Positions 26,185-38,933 of a stretch of DNA of 64,000 nucleotides are shown piece by piece (within the stretch, counting starts at the first letter, position 1; the number at the start of each line of letters is the position of its first letter). The stretch is from assembly GCA_019614645.1 (NCBI GenBank), contig JABWDB010000009.1, positions 4,693,501 to 4,757,500 on the forward strand. Reading direction: 5' to 3'. The notes beneath the pieces were generated by a model that was not told the origin of the DNA, did no database searches, and saw only the letters and a program-made list of their open reading frames with translations. The stretch is from Stratiolaelaps scimitus (lineage: Eukaryota; Arthropoda; Arachnida; Mesostigmata; Laelapidae). The translations under genes were made by a program, and so were the position numbers.

Positions 26185-28504
26185 GGGAGCGAGGAGGGGG
26201 AACTAGAAATCAGTGAATAGGACTGATGATGGTGATGACGAAAACGATCGCTTCTTGCTGACTTGCGTTGATTCGGCCTGCCGCACAATCAGCGCCTTCC
26301 TCTATGGTGTCTACAGCGTCCTTGTGATCTGAATCCTTACTTGTGTCGTATGGATGCGAGGTTGCACGTGGTCCCTGGCTGGTACCTGGCATTGCTCGTT
26401 CAAATAGGGATCGAATTTGGAAACGAAGCGAGACCACAAACTCGCCTCTTGGGGTAGCATGACAAAATGAGCAACAATCGGTCCTCCGTTAGGCCACCGA
26501 TGTGTGTCGTTGCCTGCGTGTGTGGGTTGTCCACAATCAATCGTCATTTGAACTTAAGCAGGGCATGACTTCATGCGGCCAATGTGCCTCTTGTGCGCCG
26601 AGCAGGCGGATGAGCTCAAGCGATTCGCGGGCCGTGTGAACAATAGACGTTGGACGAAATCAATTTCGTTTGTCGCCGTCATCGCCCCGTGGCCGTTTGC
26701 GCCACCAGAACCTCATCAGAATGACCATCCGTTATGATTGTATCTATCTATAACATCCCGTGTTTAGGGGACTGTATGCGTGCGCAAGTGTATATTCGCG
26801 TGTGTGAGATCTATGTATGAGGCACGTCTGGACCAGATTGGCGCTTTGTGTCAGATTTATAATATACATGCGCATATGCGCTATAATAATACAGCAACAA
26901 TTAGTTGAGAAATGATTTTCTCGCATAAGAAAACGATGTTTAAATCTTCGTCCAGATCACGACTCAATAGAATCTCCAGTACTGATAGCGTATAACGCCG
27001 CAATTATTTATATTGAACATAGGTCGCTTTGCGAGCGAGTAATCCGCTCATATTCCGTGGAATCACCAAGGTAATCAAGTCAAAAACAAATTTTCTTTAT
27101 CATTTTTCCATTTTTGGATTTCAGCATGTCTAAGACAAAATTTCAAGTTCTCGTTCAAGCTTTGTCAGCTTAGCAGTAGCTTGGATCAACGTTGGCCCGT
27201 GCTCGCTTGCTTATTAATATCCGACAGCAATAACAGCGCTAACATCCCACTCCCAACCCCCACTTTTATAAATGGTGCCATCCAACAGACACTGCGACAC
27301 CCTTTTACTGACGTTAATTGAGTATTTGTTCTCGGCATTCATCATATCAATCCGTGGTAACGTGCAGTCGGTCTGCAAGAGAGCTGGCTTGCTTGCTGCA
27401 AATCGCCGATTCTGCAGGTGCCAAATATCGCAGGTGGCAACGCACCCCATTGGGATGCTGTGCCACTCATGATCACATGGTAAGTTTGTGTGCTACTTCG
27501 GCTATCCCGTTTGTTCGTCGCGTATTTGTTTCGCTCTGTCCAGCCGTAGTCGGTTTCAGTCGGCCTGTTAAACGGGTAAATCTAGCGAAAATAAACTTGC
27601 TGTTGTTACAATATCTAGCAGAATGAGAGGACGAGGAGGAGGAGGCTGCCGCCTCCGCCGCCGCCGCCATTTGAATCACCGCGGCAAGGCTGATCTCTCG
27701 ACGGCGAGAGACTTGACCAGGACGACAACGACGAGCTACAACAGCTTGTTGCTTTCTCATTGCTGTTCCGCGTGTTCATCTTTATACATTTCATTGGGGG
27801 CAGGCGTCCGGCAGACGACGCCTCATGCGGCGTCAGCACAACTCGCACAACTTGTGGCGTTCGCGGTCCGAGCAAACGAACGGACAAACGACCACTGGTC
27901 CCCCCCCGCTGGATCACTCACTCACTGAATGAGTGAGTGAGAGATTGATTGCTTGATCGTGATGAATGATCAGCAGCGATGTGGGGAAGGCGCGCTCGGA
28001 GCGCCAGCGAGCCGTACGGAGCGCCCATGAGCGGTTGGAGAAAACTGCCCGACTAACCATGTTGAGTCGGGCCGTGTTTCCTCTGCCGTTGCTCGACTTC
28101 TTGCTGGCTGTGAATTTGCCAACGCTTGGATGACCTGCGTCAAACGAATAGCCAGATGAACGCCTAGACAAATTGGCCTAGACAAACAGATCGACGAAGT
28201 CTGTCGGTAGCGGTCGCCAATAAACGCATTGAGCCCCGCGCGAGGTGATATCGTCTCGGTCGATCCGAACGACTGGCCGGCTCGGCGTGGTTCATCCTGC
28301 CGACGTTTTGTTTGTTTTAATATCTGCCGCTGCTGGCACCGCGAGGAGGATGGAGACAAGGAGAGAGAGCGAGAGAGAGAAGTCTGATGTGAAGTTTTTG
28401 CTGTTGTTCTGCTACTGATGTCGTTGCAGTTGCTCACGTGTTGGTTGGTTATCCCGTACTGTCGCTTCAGCCCCGACAACAGTTGCAGACTCAGCTGGTA
28501 TCAT

Positions 28505-28570
28505 AACAACAACAACAGCAGCAGCAACAACAACAATAATGGCAACAACAACAACAATAACGGCAACAAT
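28505..28570. repeat. CAA/CAG/AAT trinucleotide tract
   Basis: Runs of AAC, AGC and AAT triplets give an artificial Asn/Ser-rich frame on the plus strand and a Leu-rich frame on the minus strand. A short minus-strand ATG frame ending at a GTGAGC (28438..28504) abuts it but has no other support. Confidence 0.87.
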
Positions 28571-30005
28571 CTCATCATGACGTATTGCGGGAGATTTGTC
28601 TTATAATTTAAGATCGTGGTGCAGAATTTTTGGATTAACCGCGAGCTATCGTCAGAAGTATCGATACATCGACGTGAACGCTCCGCCAATGATGATCCAC
28701 AGCAGCAGCAGCAGCGGCCACAACGTCAACGATTCCCCGTTAGCAGCCGCACGTTGAGATGATCACATAGACACACACATACACACCCTGTTAGTGCGCG
28801 CTCACCCTTATCACGCGGTGCGGTCGGGGCCAGACGCGCTCGTATCCGTCGTGTAAGCCCGTGTGTCGTATAAACTCACTATGTTCACACTATTATAAAA
28901 TATAAATTCGGTTACGCACGTTGTCGTTCGTAGCCGTCTTGATCGACGTCGGGCGGCGATAATCAATGCGAACATTGTTGATCTATCCACCTCGGGTGAT
29001 TGTTGTTGATGATGTTTGGCTGACTGGTGGTAGGCTATCATCGATGTTGGTACGGCGGAGCCGACCGAGCTTTCGGTCAGCTTCAGCTGGCCGAGGTGTC
29101 GAAGTCTCCTGAAGATGAAGGAGCTCATGGAGAGGGATCGCGGCAACTAACACCTTAAAAGGTGCTTGCCCGGGCCTAATCACGCTGTTAGTTAGTTTTT
29201 AGCTTGCTCCTTGCCTCCATTCTTGTTGGCACAGTATTGAGTCGACGACGCCTACTTCATGGACGAGCTCGGCGACGGAGCATGAACCGAACAAGGGGAG
29301 GAGGTGAGGCCGCTATTTAACAGCCAGAATAATCGACGTCACAGAGTCATATTTGGCCTTCTGCTGATCAAAACTGCATCGGAGCTTCCACATATGGAGA
29401 ATGCCTACGGGATATCAATGGGATATATTTACCACTGAATATGATACTCACAATCAACGGTACCTTCCGTATACGCAATGTCGTGCGCAACTGTCGCCTT
29501 CGATTAATTTCACCTTTGAGATATGTCTTTGTCTCGTGCAGTGGTCAACTAGATATCTCTATCTATCTCTATTCATCGAAATATCTCGCCCGCTTGCTTG
29601 CTGCTGTTTCTGAGTCTCATGACATGGCACACATGAAAGCTCTCATTGAAATATGAACTGGGTTCTGCTCAGCGGGATGGCTATGTGATTGACTTACATG
29701 AACTACAAGCCCTTCAGCTATCAGCACCAGCCGAGACATGTTAACCCTACCTCAAACATCAGAACATCGTTCACAAACATGATGAATACGCGTGCGTTGA
29801 TGCTCAGCACTTATATGCCGGTTCGCGACAGATAGAGATAAGTGTCTTGCTAATGTTTGGTGATAGATGTTCACGGGTGAACGCCCCACGATATCTCCAG
29901 CAAGGTATTGTGAGACCTTCAAATTTCACCCACTCGATAACAGTGCTCGTAATTGATGTTCAGTTGGTCTACGCGTTGGAACGGGACACTTGTATCGATA
30001 GAGAC

Positions 30006-30062
30006 AGTCAATAATAATAATAAGTAATGATAATAACAATGATAACAATAATAATAATAATA
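30006..30062. repeat. AAT/AAC-rich imperfect repeat
   Basis: AATAATAATAATAAG, AATGATAATAAC and similar units in succession. Confidence 0.85.
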
Positions 30063-30128
30063 CTCATAATAATTACTGGGTCATTGCTATGCAGTACAGT
30101 GGCCCACTAATCCAGCGTAATGTGAGGG

Positions 30129-30155
30129 GCAAACCTAACCTATTGTTAGGTTTGC
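30129..30155. repeat. Perfect hairpin (11-bp arms, 5-nt loop)
   Basis: GCAAACCTAAC at 30129-30139, loop CTATT, then the exact reverse complement at 30145-30155. Confidence 0.92.
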
Positions 30156-31195
30156 ACCAGGTTCGCTTTCACTCTGAAAAACGATACATCAACCCCTTTG
30201 TTCGTCTACTGTTTTGTCACCACGGTCTACGTCGAAGCCACCAACAACTCGTTGCCGTTAGCGATTTTTTAATTGTGTCCGCAAGTGTGTCAGGTAACAG
30301 CGTAGACGATTCGCAAAGTTCCACAGCGAAGATCAAGAAGAGATTGAAAATATTCAAATCGAATATAATCGACCATTCTAGTCTCACGGTTTCTCGACGC
30401 GCGTTCCGTTACGTTGAGATCGTGCACCGACGACGGCAGCAATGTCAACGATAACACTACCCATTGCAGCTACTGCTCCGGCCCCTGCTGCTGCTGCTGG
30501 TGACGGCTCGGCTGCAGAGGGCCAGTTAGCAGCGCTCGTGTCAACGCGACGGGTTCGCGCAAATTTTTGAGTTACTCGATAGAAATTTCCCTCAACATTA
30601 GCCAGCTTGTTGGGGACAAGGCTGTCTGTCACTACTGCTGGAGAATGTCTGTATAGAAGAGTGTCTGCATCTATCTGTATCTAGATACATTCATATATTC
30701 ATCTGCGCGATATATTATTACTATTGTATGGCCCGTCGCCGCTGGGAGACGACCACGACGACGACCGACAACCTTTTGAAAACATAATATGCAACATTAT
30801 CTCAAATGCTGCTTCGCGAACGCCGACCATTATTCTTCAACGTGAATCAGTCGGCCGGGCGGCGGACGAGGCGGCGGCGACGGCGGCGGCTGGTACCATA
30901 TACCAGATGGGCTATGTTCTATTTAGCCTTTATTATTACTGTTATTTTCAGCAGACGACGGTTACTGGCCCGACGAGGTGTTCAGTTTGTTCAGCCGAAG
31001 CTGAGAACGGCGACACAGAGATGGTCCAACGACGACGGGAGTCGACACAGAGACGATAGATCATTTATCTCAATGCAGAGTATTTGTTGTATTGTATTGT
31101 GACTCTCGTCGTTGTGGAAAACTCTGTGTGTAAAATAAATTGGATATCGCTTCATGCCGAAACAGCTCGGTCGAACGTTACGAACCGTGTGTGTA

Positions 31196-31210
31196 GCAGC
31201 AGCAGCAGCA
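31196..31210. repeat. (CAG)n tract
   Basis: AGCAGCAGCAGCAGC, with a second CAG tract at about 31299-31325. Both are too short and isolated to call polyglutamine. Confidence 0.85.
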
Positions 31211-32486
31211 GTCAACGTGCGCCCCTTCGAAGAGTTCATGGCCATTGCTGGGCGGCTATCTGTCAGCGCTAACGTACGCATTTGACGTGTGCGGCTCCAG
31301 CAGCAGCAGTAGCAGCAGCAGCAATAATAATAGCGATGAATAGATATGGATGCATATGATATTGAGGATATGTTGGAGCTGTAATTTTTGGGTGGGACTG
31401 AGCGCGGCGATATTGGGCATCTACTCGGCGATAGAACTGCCCCGGAGGACCCCGGTCGATCGTACGGGTCTCCGTTGAATAAAGACAGAAAACAATGGTA
31501 AGTGTTGGTGGCGTAAAATTAAACAAGAGCTAGGTGTTTCACAGGATATTCAAACAACAACCTAATGAAAAGGGGCCTATTAATGTGCCAACATATGAAT
31601 GTGTGAGCCTACAAAGTTTAGATGAAGGCACACTTCAGCCTGTGGCTGTATCCGTCAGCTTTACAAAATCAATCCGCAGATTGACGTCGGACAATGAGCG
31701 TCTTTATATATTAGGTACAAGTTCAAACTGATAGTGAGAACATCAGTAATGTAGGGATTTTTTTACCCTGACTTACTATGTCCGTTGACAAGGGTCCTAT
31801 TTTCTGTGCCTCAAATCTGTGTTAGATACGATGTGTTAAATTCCACGATTTGTGCTACTCTGTATATTGTAGTTAGTATCACGCGTTTCGTCAAACCGAT
31901 GAAGCAAGCTTCCTATATATATAATTGAATACGGGATGCAATGATCAGGCCTCATTTCTTATACCACCAACTATGTATAATACTCTATCAGCCGTAGCCA
32001 ACGTGTAAGGAAGGCGACGGATGATAGGGTTTGCTCAGTACATATAGTAATATCTTTAATGCGAACAGCACAAGTTGGCCACCGATGACAATAATGCTCT
32101 TGTACTAATTGGGACGTGCTTCATCACCATATTTCACTGCTGTGATCTTTATAGCTTTCCGAAGAGACACGTCTTCTGAAGGCTGCACTTGCTTAGATAC
32201 CAAACGATGTCATCGGAACCATCGTAGAACGTCATCAGGATGGAATCCAGCATAGAAAACAATACCACCACCAACATCAGCACATAACTAAGACGAATGT
32301 GTCAGTTATATTCTGACCTTCTCTATCTCCGGCTGCGGTCATCCGGTAGTCGGACAACAATTACCGCGAGCGATTCGCGAGATCTGGAACCCGCCGGGCA
32401 TTCCACCAGCGACAGAAATGGAATCCACCAATTTAATTCACCGTCCAGTGGCGCTTGCATGCACTCACAGCTGGGCAAGTAACGAA

Positions 32487-32936
32487 ATGCGTCGTATGCT
32501 TGTTGCTGTTGTTGTTTTGGCTGCTGCTGCTGCTGCTGGTCCCGGTGCTGTGGAGTGTACGTGGCAAACAGGGCCAGGGACCGAGGTGCTCCACTCCACC
32601 GCGCGCAAGAAGCCCGCCCGACCGAACGCACACACACACACACACGAGACATTCCAACTCAGAAGTTGCCGCGCGCGCCGCTCGGTTGGCTCAGACAGAT
32701 TCACGCCAAGCGGGTTGTATCTAAATATCTATGCGCGTTGTTCTCGTGAAACCGCTACCGAGACTTCGCCCGCTCGCGCTGCTGTCGGTCGGTCTCCGCC
32801 AGCGTCGGTTAGCTGTGCTGTTCGGCGTGTTGTTCGGCGTGGATCGTCTTCTTCATCGTGTTGTCGTAATTGGTCGTTGTTGTCGGCTTTTATAAAGACA
32901 TCTGTCATATTTGGCTGTGTAACGTCTGGCGCTTAG
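32487..32936 (+). CDS. Candidate secreted-type ORF overlapping a CTG repeat
   Basis: An ATG at 32487 opens 149 codons. Residues 1-23 read MRRMLVAVVVLAAAAAAGPG followed by AVE, a textbook signal-peptide profile with arginines, a hydrophobic core and small residues. The remainder has no recognised domain and runs through a CACACA repeat that encodes a His/Thr stretch. The hydrophobic core comes from GTT/CTG triplets, so simple repeat DNA may be imitating a leader. The minus strand reads a Gln-rich frame through the same bases. Confidence 0.17.
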   Translation: MRRMLVAVVVLAAAAAAGPGAVECTWQTGPGTEVLHSTARKKPARPNAHTHTHETFQLRSCRARRSVGSDRFTPSGLYLNIYARCSRETATETSPARAAVGRSPPASVSCAVRRVVRRGSSSSSCCRNWSLLSAFIKTSVIFGCVTSGA

Positions 32937-35924
32937 TTGCCAGCGCCACTTGGAGGCTTTCGACTTCATGGGCAGCACCATAAAAGACACTGCAGCGCGA
33001 GCACTCACACACGCACAGGTATGGTTAAACCAACGAACGAACGGACCAAGAGCCAGACACAGGCACCCCAACACACAAACACACAAGCGAACACTCGCGC
33101 ATACAAACACACACACACACACAAACAGAAGCCTTAACTAAAAGATGTCGCTGGCGGTGCCTTTGCCACAGCAGCAGCAGCAGCCGACGCATGGAAAAGT
33201 AAGTTGTCTGCTGGGTAAAACTAGCGCTCTCGGACATCACTGACGGATCATGCATCCAATTCGCGCACACAACAGGCAACACCCGAACAGATGGACCCAT
33301 ACAGCCAACATCTCACTAGCGGCGGCGGCGGCTGCTGCTGACTTAGTGACTGACTGGTTCGTTGGTTGAGGCTGAAGCCGGTGTCGCTGGCGCGAAGCGA
33401 TGTGACGCCTCGCCACGCTATGATCTACGGCTGACCAGCGGCCGCGGTGCAAGGTGTGTGACTGTTTTAGCTGACGGACAGTAAGCGTGTGCCCGTCGGG
33501 GCGATTCGAGGCTCGCGTAGGCTGGTTGGTAGGCAGTCAGCAATCTCCTGGCCACCAGTTGGTTCGTTGCACCGCTGGTGTTAGATAGATAGATAGATAT
33601 TAAGTGATCTTAAGTGTGTGTAATTCAGACAGATTGAGTTGATGTGCTTCAGATGAAGTGAGATGAGGTGAGATGAGGTAAAGAAGCAGCAGCAGTGTCA
33701 GCATCAACAACACCGCCACTTGAATTGTCGTTATTACGTCTGCGGCGGCTGAAATTGCTGCTGCTGCTGCTGCCGCCTCGTTCTGCAGCTATGACTACCA
33801 CATCTACTGCGATTATTTCGTCAGTAGCTCGGTTTCGGTAGCCGGCCACTGACGGCCCACCGTGCAGCTCCCTGTGCACTCCTCCTATTATGCATTATAA
33901 TCGCTGCATACTGTCGTATCGCTAATACTAATTGCTAGCCTTGCCATTATGCAGAGTGGTATAGAACTGCCAAGATCCTGTTGGTGCTCAGCGGGAAAGA
34001 GTCTGGCTGGCTGTTTATCTCGGGAGTGTCCAGTTTTCCTGCTTAACTTACCGAAATCGACTAAGTAAAAAATAGATATATACATTTATTATTATTTTTA
34101 TTATTGTTCTAAATAAACTATACATATCGGCTGTACGGTTAAGGTCGCGTGTTCAATAACTGAGCTTTAAAGGTTTTCGGGCAAACTGTCAACCAACATT
34201 TAACGTCCACGGTACCGCATTTAGCATAACAGCTTTAATAACTGAGCTCAATGTGAGCCTAAAATATCAAAAGCCATAAACCGCCATAACATCGTCATTC
34301 TCTTCGCTGTTTCTTCCCAACATAACAAATCTCCAGGATCATCTCCACGAGGCTATACCCCACGTGAATCTCTCATGCTTTGGATCTTGTCCATGTGAAT
34401 CCCGATAGCTCTCATAGAGGTCGAGCTCGAAGCTGCATTGCCGTGCATTTAATCGGTTGATTTCAGTAGTATTAATATCATACGAGGACGCTAAGTGTTG
34501 GCTGTGAAAATTTACATTAATATCAGCGACACTAGTAGTAGTAGTCGCAGCGGGGGAACTATATTGTCTACTCGATCTAAAACGCTCACCCGTCGATAAA
34601 TCTAAATCGCTCCTTCCCCGCCCCCCCACGATACCCGAAGCCACCAACCGGTGTTACGGTACTTTCTCGCCTTATCGACAAGCTGCGGTATACACAGTCT
34701 GGCTAACCGAAAGTGGCCGGAATTGTTGTTCTCCCATACGACGGCTGCCTGCGTCCTGCACAATGGACGGCCATCGATGTTATTATCCGTGTCGTGGCAG
34801 TTGCAGAAGTAACAGCAAAAATAAGGATACGCTGTAGCAGCGAATGTATAATCATCGCAAGGTATACACATACGTAGAAAAGCGGTAGAGGCGTAGGGAT
34901 GCTGGGAAATGTACCTTTTTTCGCCTGTCGAAGAATAACTTCCGTTGTGTACACTGGAGGCCGAGAATAAGGCCGAGAGGTCGAGGTTTCGTTGCCTGTT
35001 TGCCTGGACGACGCGATTCAGTGAGTGAATGTTGGTTGTCCATCAGGCCGAGATGCGTCAGTCGACAAGCTTTTACGCCGGGTTCATCTGTTGTCGGTGA
35101 GCAGCTTCTCGCGAGTCGCGTATCTCGACTAGCTGATAGTGTGGCTATCTCATCAATGAACGCGAATGTTCCTGAGGTCTATGATGAGGTCTCCCGTTGC
35201 TGCGGCCCATCAGCATGAACAACGACAATGGGCTTGGCTTCGCTCAAGCTTAAACCTTGATCAGATCACGTCCGCTGCCTTGGCTAGCTCCCGAATTACA
35301 CCTGCGTCAGAGCGGCGATGCGGCTAAGGCCGATGTCGCTTGTGAAGTCGTCGTTCAACGGTATTTAACAATATACGACTGCCGGTGACGTCCTTTCAGT
35401 GATAGCGATCATGGTTGTCGTTCGTTTCAACCCGGCATTAAACTCTGGACTTCGAGCGACACGGAAACCATTTGCAGGACTATATAAACATTGCTATTTC
35501 GAGCCTACGAAGATGTTAAGTACAATCATTAAGAAGCTTAATAATTAAAATCCATTTATAATAGTTATTCGAGAGTAGTGTTGGATAGAGGTCGTACCGC
35601 AAATTTCTCTGCGGCCAGCTAAAGCATGCCCGAGCGTTCTCAACAAACTGTGCGGTCCCACTTTACGCCTCGAGTCATTTTGGGGGGCATTTTATGTCTA
35701 ATATTTACCCAGTTCGTATGGTACTCAGCACAAACTTTATCTGCTTGTAAATGTCATTCATGAAATGCGAACGCTACTAACCAATGAATGGCGTAATACC
35801 GAACATGGATGTGTTATCAGCTACTGCCTTTTGCTTAAAAACCAAACACTTAGGTTATAAGAGGCCTCTGGCCCTGGAGAATCTAGTATGCCAGGTAGGT
35901 CTGCCTGTTACCCTGCCCCCTGTA

Positions 35925-35945
35925 TCTCTCTCTCTCTCTCTCTCA
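35925..35945. repeat. (CT)n microsatellite
   Basis: Pure CT run of about 21 bp. Confidence 0.93.
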
Positions 35946-36046
35946 CTCGCAGTAGTTACAGAAGTTAACGTAGAACAATCGAGCTGGAGTTAGGTTCAGG
36001 CTTACGTATGTGTGCACGTTGACTCTGGGGGTATGTGAAGCTCCTG

Positions 36047-36211
36047 ATGGCGGCGGCGGCTGCGTCGACTGTGGACGCGGCAACGTTAGGCGCAGGGGCG
36101 GCGCTGTCGGCCCGAACCTGCGGCGCTCGCCGCGGCCAGCGTCACGAACAAAGGCGATCAGTGAAATGGGTGGGATGGGATGATGAGCTGATGATGTGGA
36201 TGTTAGTATAG
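36047..36211 (+). CDS. Candidate Ala-rich N-terminal ORF stopping inside a hairpin
   Basis: An ATG at 36047 in a CpG-rich patch opens 54 codons: an Ala-rich start (MAAAAASTVDAATLGAGAAL), then a basic stretch and SVKWVGWDDELMMWM. It ends at TAG 36209-36211, which sits in the left arm of a perfect hairpin. The same frame reopens directly after the TAG and runs to 36568. It may be the first half of one interrupted coding segment (see 36212..36568). No family is recognised. Confidence 0.22.
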   Translation: MAAAAASTVDAATLGAGAALSARTCGARRGQRHEQRRSVKWVGWDDELMMWMLV

Positions 36212-36229
36212 TGTTACTATACTAACATC
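36199..36229. repeat. Perfect hairpin (13-bp arms, 5-nt loop)
   Basis: GATGTTAGTATAG at 36199-36211, loop TGTTA, then the exact reverse complement at 36217-36229. The left arm contributes an in-frame TAG to the surrounding open frame. Confidence 0.94.
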
Positions 36230-36568
36230 GTCGATGCCGACCTGACGACCGGAGATCTGACGACAGTAGCGTTGTGGACGACAGTCGAACGGACAAATGC
36301 AGAGCGAGGCCGACTCGAGCAGGACGCACTGCAGGACATGACACAACTACTATTGCATTCATTCTCCGCTGACGACAACCATTGCCACATTGCTGACATC
36401 CGCATGAAAGCACAGAAAATGTTTGATGGACGCATCAAACTTTCCTGTAAATTAGTACCTGTCTATTGGTCCGCTTATGTTGGCATGGAAGGTGAAGTCC
36501 TGTTTTTTCATAGCGTATTTCGTATTGTACGTCTGTGCACCGACAGTGGTTCTAACGCCGAACGCTAG
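36212..36568 (+). CDS. Candidate coding segment, unknown protein
   Basis: This is in the same frame as the 36047 ORF after its TAG. Residues from about 36227 onward look like real protein: TTVERTNAERGRLEQDALQD and then MTQLLLHSFSADDNHCHIAD, followed by IRMKAQKMFDGRIK. The pattern of charged and hydrophobic residues suggests an amphipathic helical region. Quality falls after about 36440, where CCT|GTAAAT could be a splice donor, and the frame closes at 36568. I do not recognise the family. Possibilities are a real exon, a decayed gene fragment or chance. Confidence 0.28.
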   Translation, partial: CYYTNIVDADLTTGDLTTVALWTTVERTNAERGRLEQDALQDMTQLLLHSFSADDNHCHIADIRMKAQKMFDGRIKLSCKLVPVYWSAYVGMEGEVLFFHSVFRIVRLCTDSGSNAER

Positions 36569-38933
36569 GATACTAATAGTTTCATAAAAATGATAATGAT
36601 GTCAATCAGTGGTTGAATAAGATGACATCTATCTCAAAGTGGAGAAATACAGGTAACGGAATGAATTTAGAGCGACGCTCGACGCTCTCTTGAGTTAACC
36701 TCAGTAAAGCTGACACTGGCTGAGGTAAATCACTATTTTTAACACTATGACCCTCCGAAACGAGTGCTGGCTTCAACAGGGAAATGACACTGCCCCATTA
36801 CGTGTACAACATCAAAATGGAGATACATCTGTCACTGGCCGAAGTACATATTGACTTTCGGATTACCGTTACAAATGTTCAGCGTCGTCTGTTGGTCCCA
36901 TTATACTTTATTATTATTATTATTACTATCTCTATTGTGCTATCCTTCATAGGCCTGCTCTGAGACACAATTTGACGAATAATAACTTTTTAATCTGCTA
37001 TTGTCTCTCGGAGTTTTAGGATGCCTAGAGGTTAGGATGCTCCCTATATGGTTCTAGCTTGACCGTCACACGTGACGAACGCACTGAACTCAGCGCACGT
37101 GCGAGAAGGTCAGATCTCGACATCAACAATCGTCTTCATTAATGCCGTGAAGATCTGATCGAACGAGATGCGACACAGTTTTTTGTTTTGCATTTGTTGA
37201 GAGGGGGCGAGGATCTCGCTCTCCCTGTTCATCGTTGCAAACATTTTGAATTGAAGTCATTGCTCATCTCAGGAAGTTTACCTCTCTAGACCAAGTTTAC
37301 CCGCAGAGGCGACTCGTTTAAAATCGTCCACGCCCCTTCGAGATTGTCTACGTCGGATACATCTAGTCCTAAACATCGGCTGTTGAACAGGACAGCATAT
37401 CTCTGGATAACAACGTCACCTTGGCTGTTTGCAGTCGCTGTAGTTCAACGGAGATGCGCAGCAAGATATGGACATTTAGCGTCGATCCCCTTTGAAGCAC
37501 TCGCTCTGTATCCGGCCCGAGCTCCACGAAACTCCTTTGGTTGATGCAGTGGCAGTATCTCAATTGAATATATGCTGTTCGCTAGTAGTTGATAGTCGCC
37601 CAGGCCGACCGCTAGCCGGTGGTACACGCGCTTTGCTCAAGGATTCGTGAATCGTTGAACGCGATTATAGAGCAGAGGTCAGATCAGACGAAGAGTGAAG
37701 TCGCAGTCTGAACCGGTGGAAGACAGCCACAGAGAAGGAGTCAACGCAAGATGATATGTGCGTTGAGATCAGATTGTACAGATTGGTAGGGGTGTCCCGA
37801 GCAGTCGAGCGGCACTCGCATATGGGATGCGTTGGTACATTGCGCGCCAAAACGGCCAACGAGAGAGATCAAGGAACAAAGCTCGCTACCCACTCTCTTT
37901 CCCCTCTGTCGACGTCTCGACCCGGTCTCTCTCGTTTCGAATGGTAACGACATCATCGAGTAGCATAATAATCAGATGACATCTGATGACGAGCAGCCAG
38001 CCAGAGCGAGCCAACTGTCGCTGTTCGCGTTGATGGCCTTCCGTTCAACAAACAGTAACAGTCACCGAGGCAGCGGTTTTGGTCAATGAGTGAGGTGGCA
38101 CCATATCTGGGCGGTGTCATCGCGTCTCTTCAGACCTCATCGCTTCGAGGGCTAGGGGACCCGCTGTTCGGGACAGTTCATCCACTTATCATAAACGTGT
38201 AGCTAGTGAGCAACAATTGTCTGCTGAGTGATTTCGGTGACTTTAGTATCCTGCACCGGTGGCGCAGCGAAGTCGCAGGTACGGTCGGGCGGCGAAGTCG
38301 GTTTAGGTGAGGGGCGATGGGGAGGATTCAGGCGACGAAAATGATCATTTAATGAATGAAGAAGTTTGAATTGTCCCCTTGTGACATTTAAATGGGCGCG
38401 CAATTAATTTGTTTCGTGTCGCGGCCGCCCACCGGACTGCGTAGTCTTGTGCGTGGACTGGTCGGAGAATTTGCAGAAGACATCATTATGCCACGGGTGC
38501 CACAAATGAACCCGCCACTGTTTTGGTGTTCACGTTCAATGTGGGCCGGGTGTAAAGCCGAGCTGATGTATGGAGATGTGTCTAGCATATGGAGCTAAAT
38601 ATCAAAGTCTCCATTTCTCAATGGCAAACAGAACCCATGTTTCAATTCAGCGTTCAATTCGGTACGGCTCTTATTTTTTGCTGTAGCTGTAACGTGGAAC
38701 GAAGTACTGAAATTATGAAATATTAATGGAATTCGAAAATGGAAACACCCTGTTGCGTCACTAATTATTGTAGAATACATTTTAAAACCAAAAAAAAAAA
38801 TAATATATATATATAGTGGCATATACTTAACAGATCTATTAAATGCCATATTTCGTTTCGGCAAGATAGCCAGATTTGTAGCATGTATTATCGCGTATAA
38901 ACCCGTGGCATGAGCGAGCGGTGGCTAGACTCT
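36569..38933. other. Non-coding stretch
   Basis: No supported exon. It contains a short ATT-triplet run at about 36909-36926, a poly-A stretch near 38791 and (TA)n at 38803-38815 just downstream of the retrotransposon's 3' end. Open frames are short and lack recognisable motifs. Confidence 0.5.

Larger units (their letters stand above)
14604..36046. other. Long gene-poor stretch upstream of the homeobox exons
   Basis: About 21 kb on the 5' side of the minus-strand homeobox gene. No exon could be assigned with confidence. GC-rich islands (15.2-16.1, 17.1-17.7, 19.8-20.3, 20.9-21.9, 23.5-24.1, 25.8-26.2, 27.6-28.3, 30.7-31.0 and 32.3-33.5 kb) have few stops and open frames on both strands, often fed by CAG/CAA or CGG triplets. 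The islands alternate with AT-rich DNA carrying (TA)n tracts. The islands could include untranslated first exons, promoters or enhancers of the homeobox gene. Confidence 0.45.

Noticed and set aside
27970..28479. 169-codon minus-strand frame
   Set aside because: It begins without ATG, includes a Ser/Leu run from a (GA)n tract, and has no motif. A GTGAGC near its start hints at a 22-codon exon (28438..28504), but nothing else supports it.
28418..28606. Asn/Ser-rich 'prion-like' frame
   Set aside because: Produced entirely by a CAA/CAG/AAT microsatellite.
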